5,264 nucleotides of DNA, from the NCBI GenBank assembly GCA_019637645.1, contig JAHBVH010000147.1, positions 1 to 5,264 on the forward strand. The letters run 5' to 3'. The notes under the pieces are model-generated. The model saw only the letters and a list, made by a program, of their open reading frames with translations. It was not told the DNA's origin and did not search any database. This DNA is from Caldilineaceae bacterium. GTDB taxonomy: Bacteria > Chloroflexota > Anaerolineae > Caldilineales > Caldilineaceae. Position numbers and translations under genes: made by a program. Of this stretch, positions 1-4,268 are shown one piece after another (position 1 is the first letter of the stretch; every line of letters starts with the position of its first letter).

Positions 1-327
1 CCGTGTTTCGTTAGGCTTGGTGGCCGACCGCTTCTTCTTTTTCTTCTTCTTACTCTGTTCCTGGCGAAAGATGAGCTTGCGTTCCTCTTTCGAAACCTGG
101 TCTTTAATGAGCTGGAAGAAAGCCCCGCCTGGTGTGCGACGGCGCTGTTCATTTTTGGTTGCCATCCCACCGGTGGCTTCAAGGTCTAGCGTCTGTTGGA
201 GAAAGGCGCGCGTCCGTTCCACACCTAAGGTAGCAAGTGCAGCCTCGATTAAGTCGAGGCGACGTTCATCGAGTGCTTGCGCAATCTCTTGGATTATTGC
301 TTGGGACTCGTTTACAAGTTCACTCAT
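1..327 (-). CDS. PHAX RNA-binding-domain-like small basic protein (3' end cut by window)
   Basis: Seen: an open frame of 109 codons runs from ATG at 327 to the window edge without a stop. AAAGGGA (331-337) lies just upstream of the ATG, which fixes the start. Residues about 10-90 match the pattern of the RNA-binding domain of eukaryotic PHAX (phosphorylated adapter RNA export protein). There is an ALDERRLDLI helix, an LQQTLDLEATGG segment (43-54), the hallmark RRRTPGGAFF (62-71), then FQLIKDQ and a KEERKLIF stretch (80-87). A lysine run (93-99) followed by R100 forms a basic tail. Known: in animals this domain binds RNA, including the snRNA being exported; Pfam's PHAX RNA-binding family also has bacterial members, as I recall. 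Inferred: a cytoplasmic RNA-binding protein whose target is unknown. It stands alone here, transcribed away from the aminopeptidase gene from its own promoter. The family call is fairly secure; the bacterial function is not known to me. Confidence 0.85.
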   Translation of the reverse strand, partial: MSELVNESQAIIQEIAQALDERRLDLIEAALATLGVERTRAFLQQTLDLEATGGMATKNEQRRRTPGGAFFQLIKDQVSKEERKLIFRQEQSKKKKKKKRSATKPNETR

Positions 328-354
328 GATTCCCTTTCGCATTTTGGCGTACGT

Positions 355-393
355 TCAGGGGCTCATCCCGTGACCTACGGGGTGCCTACCTGA
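355..393 (-). promoter_or_regulatory. Compound hairpin in the PHAX-like gene 5' leader
   Basis: Read on the minus strand, this 39-base stretch folds as three stacked helices: TCAGG/CCTGA, GGC/GCC and CCCGT/ACGGG, closed by a five-base loop AGGTC, with small internal loops between. It lies about 28 nt upstream of the ATG at 327 and within the leader expected from the promoter at 441-469. There is no U-tract, so it is not a terminator. A cis-regulatory structure, possibly bound by the encoded RNA-binding protein, is an inference. Confidence 0.45.
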
Positions 394-440
394 GTTCATC
401 CTAGCGCTGACGTTGTGATGGTGGTCAATTTCGCACTTCT

Positions 441-469
441 ATTGTAGAAAAAGGCGCAATCCCTGTCAA
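441..469 (-). promoter_or_regulatory. Sigma-70 promoter for the PHAX-like gene
   Basis: On the minus strand the -35 box TTGACA (464-469) is separated by exactly 17 bases from the -10 box TACAAT (441-446). The -35 is a perfect consensus match and the -10 matches five of six. Transcription should start near 434, giving a leader of about 107 nt before the ATG at 327. Confidence 0.85.
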
Positions 470-477
470 AGCGCCTT
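451..477. repeat. Inverted repeat over the promoter: AAGGCGC-N13-GCGCCTT
   Basis: Perfect 7-bp arms lie at 451-457 and 471-477. They flank the -35 box of the minus-strand promoter, with one arm inside its spacer. The arm centres are 20 bp apart, about two helical turns, the geometry expected of an operator for a dimeric repressor. Read on the minus strand the right-hand arm is followed by TTTTTC-like bases, so it could also look like a terminator, but the overlap with a near-consensus promoter makes an operator the better reading. Confidence 0.4.
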
Positions 478-481
478 AATC

Positions 482-529
482 GTTACATTTGTTGCAAAGA
501 CATCATGCTCTATCAATCTAGAATGTAAC
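482..529. repeat. Spaced inverted repeat GTTACATT-N32-AATGTAAC
   Basis: Perfect 8-bp arms lie at 482-489 and 522-529, with centres 40 bp apart (close to four helical turns). They sit directly upstream of the PHAX-like promoter. The arms are too far apart for a compact RNA hairpin. A pair of half-sites for a DNA-binding protein is possible but unproven. Confidence 0.3.
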
Positions 530-672
530 ATTGTTTGGCTGGGGCTCCGTAAAATACAGAACCGCTTGGGTCATTGGCCCCGGCTGCAACCTCCTTCTTG
601 AACGCTACCCAGCCCAACGGCTAAGTTCTCAGCGCGGCATCGGATCGTCTTTTTTCGCCAACTCAGCGTTGT

Positions 673-681
673 TGATATACT
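673..681 (+). promoter_or_regulatory. Possible extended -10 promoter for the aminopeptidase gene
   Basis: TGA followed directly by TATACT (676-681) is an extended -10 element, the -10 hexamer matching five of six consensus bases. No good -35 box sits 16-18 bases upstream (only TTTCGC/TTCGCC-like sequence), which is tolerated by extended -10 promoters. Start of transcription would be near 688, leaving a leader of about 87 nt. Confidence 0.4.
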
Positions 682-703
682 TGCTTTACCGTAGCACCGG
701 AGC

Positions 704-738
704 CCGTGTGGCGAGACCGTGTGGCGAGACCGTGTGGG
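704..738 (+). repeat. 13-bp tandem repeat (2.7 copies) in the aminopeptidase leader
   Basis: The unit CCGTGTGGCGAGA occurs perfectly at 704-716 and 717-729, followed by a partial third copy CCGTGTGGG at 730-738. It lies between the possible promoter (673-681) and the start codon at 775. Perfect identity suggests a recent slippage duplication; a regulatory role cannot be judged from one sequence. Confidence 0.75.
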
Positions 739-774
739 TAGCATAAGATTTGTAGAAATGAGACGCTAATTACT

Positions 775-2055
775 ATGACAACTACTTTGGAATACCAGAT
801 CGAAGCGTATGCCGACTTATTAATTAACCGCGGCGTTACTCTACAGCCCGGCCAGTCTTTACGCATTGGCGCTGAATTAGAACATGCCCCTTTTGTGCGT
901 TTGCTGGTCGCGGCTGCTTATCGCGCCGGTGCTCGTTATGTGCATGTTGATTGGAGCGATACGCCTACGACAAAACAACGCTTACGTTACAGCCAACCCG
1001 ACTATCTGGAATTCTTGCCTGCCTACGAAGTCAATCGCCATCAGGAAATGGTTGATGATGGGTGGGCCCGCATCGCCTTAACCGGTGACGCCTATCCCGA
1101 TCTGCTCGACGATGTAGACCCCTTGCGGCTACGCACCATTGGTCAAGTACGTGCCCAAAAGCTACGCTTCTACGCCCAAGCGCAGATGAGCAATCGGCTG
1201 GCTTGGTGTGTGGCTGGTGTGCCGACCTTGGCTTGGGCGCAAAAGGTCTTTCCTCAACTCACCCCCACGGCGGCATTGGACCACTTGTGGCAAACGATCT
1301 TGACCGTTTGTCGTGTCAACCAGCCCGATCCCGTGGGGGCTTGGCAGCGGCAAGATCAGCTGTTAAAGCAGGTGGTTGCGTTTCTAGATGATCATCAAGT
1401 GCGTACAGTTCGCTTTGTCGATACGGCGCTTGATGCAACAGGACAACCCCGCACCAACTTAACTATTGGCCTTACCGATGCGCCGCGTTGGATGGGCGGT
1501 GGCGCACAGACAACCGCTGGCCTGCCTTTTTTGCCCAATATCCCGACTGAAGAAGTCTTTTCGACACCCCATCATAGCCGTACCGAAGGGTGGGTCCGTA
1601 CTTCAAAGCCAACCTTCCCGCTCGCGCGCAAAGTGGAAAATGCATATTTCCGCTTTGAAAAAGGCGAGGTGGTTGACTATCGGGCCGAAATAGGCCAGGA
1701 GGTGCTGGCCCAGTTTTTCGCAATTCCTGGCGCACGGCGGCTTGGCGAAGTGGCGCTGGTTGATATCCGTTCGCCCATTCAGCAAGTGAATACAATCTTT
1801 TATGATATTCTCTTTGACGAAAATGCGGTGAGCCACATCGCTTTTGGCGAGGCCTACCCCGAGGGATTGGTTGGCAGTGAAACCATGGATGATGAAACCT
1901 TGGCCGCCCACGGTGTGAACCTGGCCGATACCCATGTCGATTTTATGATAGGAACGCCAACCATGAATCTCTATGGACAGTGTGCGGATGGACGGGAGAT
2001 TACCCTCATGGTTGCAGGACAATTTACCGCGGATGTGTTACAAGGGGGAGCGTGA
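775..2055 (+). CDS. Aminopeptidase, peptidase family M29 (AmpS/AmpT/PepS type)
   Basis: A 426-residue cytoplasmic metallo-aminopeptidase that removes N-terminal amino acids from peptides; family members are about 400-415 residues, so this one is complete. The N-terminal half begins with the typical YADLLINRGVTLQPGQSL segment (12-29). The C-terminal half holds the metal site: NIPTEEVFSTP (255-265) with E259, RRLGEVALVD with E325, SHIAFGEAYP with H354 and Y361, and ADTHVDFMIG with H387 and D389. The spacings between these residues (66, 29, 33 and 2) match what I recall for the staphylococcal enzyme, so all five ligands of the two-metal centre appear present. No signal peptide or membrane segment is seen. 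The start ATG lacks a clear Shine-Dalgarno sequence but gives the family's usual N-terminus. It appears to be a single-gene unit, convergent with the tRNA gene. Substrate preference cannot be told. Confidence 0.93.
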   Translation: MTTTLEYQIEAYADLLINRGVTLQPGQSLRIGAELEHAPFVRLLVAAAYRAGARYVHVDWSDTPTTKQRLRYSQPDYLEFLPAYEVNRHQEMVDDGWARIALTGDAYPDLLDDVDPLRLRTIGQVRAQKLRFYAQAQMSNRLAWCVAGVPTLAWAQKVFPQLTPTAALDHLWQTILTVCRVNQPDPVGAWQRQDQLLKQVVAFLDDHQVRTVRFVDTALDATGQPRTNLTIGLTDAPRWMGGGAQTTAGLPFLPNIPTEEVFSTPHHSRTEGWVRTSKPTFPLARKVENAYFRFEKGEVVDYRAEIGQEVLAQFFAIPGARRLGEVALVDIRSPIQQVNTIFYDILFDENAVSHIAFGEAYPEGLVGSETMDDETLAAHGVNLADTHVDFMIGTPTMNLYGQCADGREITLMVAGQFTADVLQGGA

Positions 2056-2060
2056 CCATA

Positions 2061-2091
2061 AGAAAACCGTCTCCGCATGAATGGAGACGGT
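2061..2091 (-). terminator. Intrinsic terminator of the tRNA-Arg transcript, just past the aminopeptidase stop
   Basis: ACCGTCTCC (2066-2074) and GGAGACGGT (2083-2091) form a perfect 9-bp stem with an 8-base loop. Read on the minus strand the stem is followed by TTTCTTAT, a fair U-tract, so it should end transcription about 45 bases past the tRNA 3' end. On the plus strand there is no U-tract after the stem, but the hairpin begins 11 bases after the aminopeptidase stop codon and may protect or weakly terminate that mRNA. Confidence 0.75.
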
Positions 2092-2135
2092 AGCTCATCG
2101 GCGGCACAAAGCCAGCTAGCGTTCGTAGCATTTAG

Positions 2136-2209
<74 letters not shown>

Positions 2210-2230
2210 AAATTCTTCCGCGCGCCGCTC

Positions 2231-2259
2231 ATTATAGCGGCAGCAAACCCGAAAGTCAA
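2231..2259 (-). promoter_or_regulatory. Strong sigma-70 promoter of the tRNA-Arg gene
   Basis: On the minus strand TTGACT (2254-2259), a 17-base spacer and a perfect TATAAT (2231-2236) make a near-consensus promoter. The expected start is near 2224, about 15 bases before the tRNA 5' end. The bases after the -10 box are very GC-rich (GAGCGGCGCGCGG), like the discriminators of stable-RNA promoters under stringent control; that regulation is an inference. Confidence 0.9.
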
Positions 2260-2284
2260 GCTTCAGGCAGAGGCGGGTTGCATC

Positions 2285-2324
2285 CCAGTTTTCGCCTGTT
2301 GGTGCCAGTTTTTGCCTGTTGTTG
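2285..2324. repeat. Two 20-bp tandem repeats between the tRNA and gcvT promoters
   Basis: The unit CCAGTTTTCGCCTGTTGGTG (2285-2304) is followed directly by CCAGTTTTTGCCTGTTGTTG (2305-2324), with 18 of 20 bases identical. The pair lies between the divergent promoters of tRNA-Arg (-35 at 2254-2259, minus) and gcvT (-35 at 2350-2355, plus). Twenty bases is about two helical turns, so both copies face the same side of the DNA. They could be a double binding site for a regulator or a simple duplication. Confidence 0.7.
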
Positions 2325-2349
2325 AATGTCAGGCTGGATCGATAGATAT

Positions 2350-2378
2350 TTGCCAACTCGCGTTTCCAGGAGTATACT
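2350..2378 (+). promoter_or_regulatory. Sigma-70 promoter of gcvT
   Basis: TTGCCA (2350-2355), a 17-base spacer and TATACT (2373-2378) each match five of six consensus bases. Transcription should begin near 2385, giving a leader of about 43 nt to the GTG start at 2428. Because the open frame upstream of this point runs through the promoter, an ATG at 2326 cannot be the main start. Confidence 0.8.
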
Positions 2379-2415
2379 CGCACCAGATGCAAAGCCTTGC
2401 ATGCAGGATCAACAG

Positions 2416-2422
2416 AAAGGGA
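2416..2422 (+). promoter_or_regulatory. Ribosome binding site that sets the GTG start of gcvT
   Basis: AAAGGGA lies five bases before GTG at 2428. The in-frame ATG codons at 2326 and 2401 have no such sequence, and 2326 is upstream of the promoter. The resulting N-terminus (VQQTPLYETHLALGGRMVDF) begins as GcvT proteins usually do. Confidence 0.85.
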
Positions 2423-2427
2423 ACGCT

Positions 2428-3516
2428 GTGCAACAAACCCCACTTTATGAAACGCATCTAGCGCTGGGTGGGCGCATGGTCGATTTTGCCGGGTGGGCGC
2501 TGCCCGTCCAATACCCAACCGGGCCAACCGTTGAGCACCAGGCGGTGCGAACGGCAGCTGGTCTTTTTGATATTGACCATATGGGTCAAATTGAGTTGAC
2601 GGGGGCGGATGCTGACCTCTTTTTACAATATATCCAGGTTTGGGATTGTACCAAGATCGGTCTCCATGAGGCCCACTACAGCTTACTGCTCTACCACGAT
2701 GGGACGATTGTCGATGATATTTTTCTCTACCGTCTACCCGAACGTTGGCTCATTGTGGTGAATGCCTCCAATCGTGCCAAAGACTTGGCTTGGCTACAGG
2801 CCCATGCCTTGGGCTTTGACATCACCCTCACCGATATTTCCGATGCCACTTGCATGTTGGCCCTACAGGGCCCTAAAGCGGCGGCAATTCTCCAGCGCGT
2901 GGCTTCTTTTGATGTAGAAGCGATGGCCACGCGAACTGGGGTCGAAGGTGAACTTGCGGGGGTGCCGACTCTCTTTGGCCGTACGGGCTATACAGGGGAA
3001 GATGGTTTCGAGCTTTATTTCCCGGCCACCCATGCTGTTCAAGTATGGCAAACATTGCTAGAGACGGGGCAGGCCGATGGTCTGTTACCCTGTGGTCTAG
3101 CCGCACGCGACAGTTTGCGCTTTGAAGCCTGTATGCCGCTTTACGGTCATGAAATTGATGCGACGATCAATCCGCTGGAAGCGCGCCTGGGGTGGGTGAT
3201 CAGTTGGGATACCGAATTTATTGGGCGCACGGCCCTGCTCAAAACCAAGCTGGAACAGCCCCAACGGTTGCTCATTGGCTTTGAAATGGTTGACCGCGCG
3301 GTACCGCGCGATCATTATGCGATTGCTATCGAGGGCAATGTCGTGGGCTATGTAACGACTGGCATGAAAAGCCCAACGTTGGATCGTTTCCTGGGGCTAG
3401 GGTATGTCCCGCGCACGTCTACCAAACTGGGTACCGCGATTGAAATTCTCGTGCGTGGGCAGCCGAAAAAGGCGCGTATTGTCAAGCGGCCTTTCTATCA
3501 GCCGCGCTATAAATAG
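2428..3516 (+). CDS. gcvT: Aminomethyltransferase, T protein of the glycine cleavage system
   Basis: GcvT acts in the cytoplasm on the aminomethyl group carried by lipoyl-GcvH, moving the one-carbon unit to tetrahydrofolate (giving 5,10-methylene-THF) and releasing ammonia. With the GTG start the protein has 362 residues, the usual family size. Seen in order: TPLYETHLALGGRMVDFAGW (4-23), LFDIDHMGQI (46-55), GTIVDDIFLYR (92-102) with the conserved aspartate pair D96-D97 (one of them corresponds to the folate-site aspartate known in this family), VVNASNRAKD (110-119), LQGPKA (146-151), RTGYTGEDGFEL (185-196) and GLAARDSLRFEACMPLYGHE (223-242). The C-terminal domain has GYVTTGMKSPT, GLGYVP and VRGQPKKARIVKRPF. 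It is the first gene of a likely gcvT-gcvH unit, with gcvH 250 bases downstream behind a structured spacer. An upstream-extended 396-residue version starting at 2326 is rejected. Confidence 0.96.
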   Translation: MQQTPLYETHLALGGRMVDFAGWALPVQYPTGPTVEHQAVRTAAGLFDIDHMGQIELTGADADLFLQYIQVWDCTKIGLHEAHYSLLLYHDGTIVDDIFLYRLPERWLIVVNASNRAKDLAWLQAHALGFDITLTDISDATCMLALQGPKAAAILQRVASFDVEAMATRTGVEGELAGVPTLFGRTGYTGEDGFELYFPATHAVQVWQTLLETGQADGLLPCGLAARDSLRFEACMPLYGHEIDATINPLEARLGWVISWDTEFIGRTALLKTKLEQPQRLLIGFEMVDRAVPRDHYAIAIEGNVVGYVTTGMKSPTLDRFLGLGYVPRTSTKLGTAIEILVRGQPKKARIVKRPFYQPRYK

Positions 3517-3520
3517 CGCA

Positions 3521-3601
3521 AGTAGCAACCTGTTCGCTTTGCCCCAAACGCTAACTGCGTTAGGGTGCTACTTGGATGGGAGGCATCAACGGGTTGCTGC
3601 T
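3521..3601 (+). promoter_or_regulatory. Structured RNA element in the gcvT-gcvH spacer
   Basis: Bases 3521-3534 can pair with 3588-3601 as a 14-bp helix with two G-U pairs and no mismatch. Inside it, 3551-3555 CTAAC and 3559-3563 GTTAG form a tight hairpin, extended by GC/CC with GG/GC pairs down to 3541 and 3568. An alternative perfect 9-bp pairing, CAAGTAGCA (3519-3527) with TGCTACTTG (3566-3574), competes with the long helix. It starts five bases after the gcvT stop codon. I do not recognise it as a known riboswitch class. Confidence 0.45.
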
Positions 3602-3674
3602 GCGGTGTAACTAGGCGTGTTCTAGGATAGATCTTCTATTGTTTGAAAAACTGCAGTGTCCTACCGCGGAACGG

Positions 3675-3706
3675 GGCGATGAGCAACCTGGCTCAACGCC
3701 TTTTCT
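3675..3706 (+). terminator. Terminator-like hairpin upstream of gcvH (possible attenuator)
   Basis: GGCG-A-TGAGC (3675-3684) pairs with GCTCA-A-CGCC (3691-3700): nine base pairs with one A-A mismatch, a six-base loop, then TTTTCT. This has the form of an intrinsic terminator. It lies 60 bases before the gcvH start with no convincing promoter between, so either it ends most gcvT transcripts or it is conditionally read through. Bases 3682-3690 (AGCAACCTG) can instead pair with 3590-3598, which would break the hairpin. Confidence 0.6.
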
Positions 3707-3766
3707 ATGAGCTGGCGAGCTGCACTGCGGGTCTGCGTATACCTGTAACTGAGAAGGGAAGTCTTC

Positions 3767-4168
3767 ATGTCAAACTTTAAAGTCGATAAAAATGCCAAAT
3801 ATACCAAAAAGCACGAGTGGGTGCGGATGGAAGAAGGGCTAGCCGTTGTTGGCGTTTCCGATGCTGGGCAAGATATGTTGAGTGATGTTGTCTATATTGA
3901 GCTGCCCACGGTCGGCGATACGGTAACCGCGGGCGCTGAAGTAGCCGTGGTTGAATCGGTCAAGGCCGCCGAAACAGTTTATGCGCCGATCAGTGGCACG
4001 GTAGTTGAGGTAAATGACTCACTGGTCGATACGCCCGAAGTGGTCAATCAGCGTCCCTACTCTGCTTGGTTTTTTAAGCTGGAACCAACCGGCAATTTAG
4101 CGAGCGAATTGGCTGTGTTACTGGATCCGACGGCTTACGATGCTTTTGTTGACGAAAGCGACCACTAA
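3767..4168 (+). CDS. gcvH: Glycine cleavage system H protein (lipoyl carrier)
   Basis: GcvH is the small lipoylated shuttle of the glycine cleavage system. Its lipoyl arm receives the aminomethyl group from GcvP, presents it to GcvT and is reoxidised by the L protein. The product has 133 residues, normal for the family. Seen: YTKKHEWVR (12-20), VGVSDAGQDMLSDVVYIELPTVG (28-50) and the lipoylation motif VVESVKAAETVYAPISG (61-77), with K66 as the lipoyl lysine. EVNDSLVDTPEVVNQRPYSAWFFKLEP follows; the usual YGxGW segment here reads YSAWF, lacking the glycines. The last 15-20 residues are acidic. AAGGGA (3754-3759) lies seven bases before the ATG. It is probably transcribed with gcvT through the 250-base structured spacer, since I found no good promoter directly upstream. 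gcvP is not in the window. Confidence 0.97.
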   Translation: MSNFKVDKNAKYTKKHEWVRMEEGLAVVGVSDAGQDMLSDVVYIELPTVGDTVTAGAEVAVVESVKAAETVYAPISGTVVEVNDSLVDTPEVVNQRPYSAWFFKLEPTGNLASELAVLLDPTAYDAFVDESDH

Positions 4169-4178
4169 TCAGCCGCCC

Positions 4179-4236
4179 GTTGACGCCTTGCCCACTAGTC
4201 CGCCATGCACTGACGCACCGTGGGCAGGGCGTCAAC
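4179..4236 (+). repeat. 17-bp inverted repeat after gcvH
   Basis: GTTGACGCCTTGCCCAC (4179-4195) and GTGGGCAGGGCGTCAAC (4220-4236) form a 17-bp helix with one G-U pair and a 24-base loop. It starts ten bases past the gcvH stop. The bases after it (GTTGCTGCC) contain no U-tract, so it is not a classic intrinsic terminator, though such a stable hairpin may terminate weakly or protect the mRNA 3' end. The loop contains another TGACGC (4211-4216) that could compete for GCGTCA (4229-4234). Confidence 0.7.
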
Positions 4237-4268
4237 GTTGCTGCCCCGTTCGCGCCATTGTCTGTTCC

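Larger units (their letters stand above)
328..774. other. Divergent intergenic region between PHAX-like gene and aminopeptidase gene
   Basis: These 447 bases carry no convincing coding frame; the short frames seen have no Shine-Dalgarno sequence and no recognisable motif. The left part is the leader and promoter of the minus-strand PHAX-like gene. The middle (482-529) holds a widely spaced inverted repeat. Between 530 and 660 I see only a weak imperfect helix, 537-545 with 577-585, containing two G-U pairs and no U-tract. The right part holds a possible extended -10 element and a 13-bp tandem repeat before the aminopeptidase start. Confidence 0.7.

Noticed and set aside
17..373. A 118-codon plus-strand open frame with a phenylalanine run.
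   Set aside because: It is the antisense of the PHAX-like gene; the Phe run comes from the lysine codons of the basic tail, and the minus strand has the promoter, ribosome binding site and recognisable domain.
531..746. A 71-codon open frame ahead of the aminopeptidase gene.
   Set aside because: No Shine-Dalgarno sequence, no recognisable protein, and its end lies in the 13-bp tandem repeat; treated as non-coding.
3570..3582. ACTTGGATGGGAG, identical to a segment I recall from eukaryotic 5S rRNA.
   Set aside because: Only 13 bases match and the flanks do not form a 5S rRNA fold; most likely chance.
3562..3667. T-box leader, from AGGGTG-C-TAC at 3562-3571 and ACCGCGG at 3663-3669.
   Set aside because: The two fragments are about 90 bases apart instead of contiguous, and the UGGN bulge that binds the tRNA end is missing.
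3738..3743. TATACC as a -10 box for a separate gcvH promoter.
   Set aside because: No -35 box at a suitable distance and no proper extended -10 TGn; too weak to call.
3517..3766. Glycine riboswitch before gcvH.
   Set aside because: The location fits, but I could not find the conserved tandem-aptamer core of that class; the spacer is better described as an unclassified structure.
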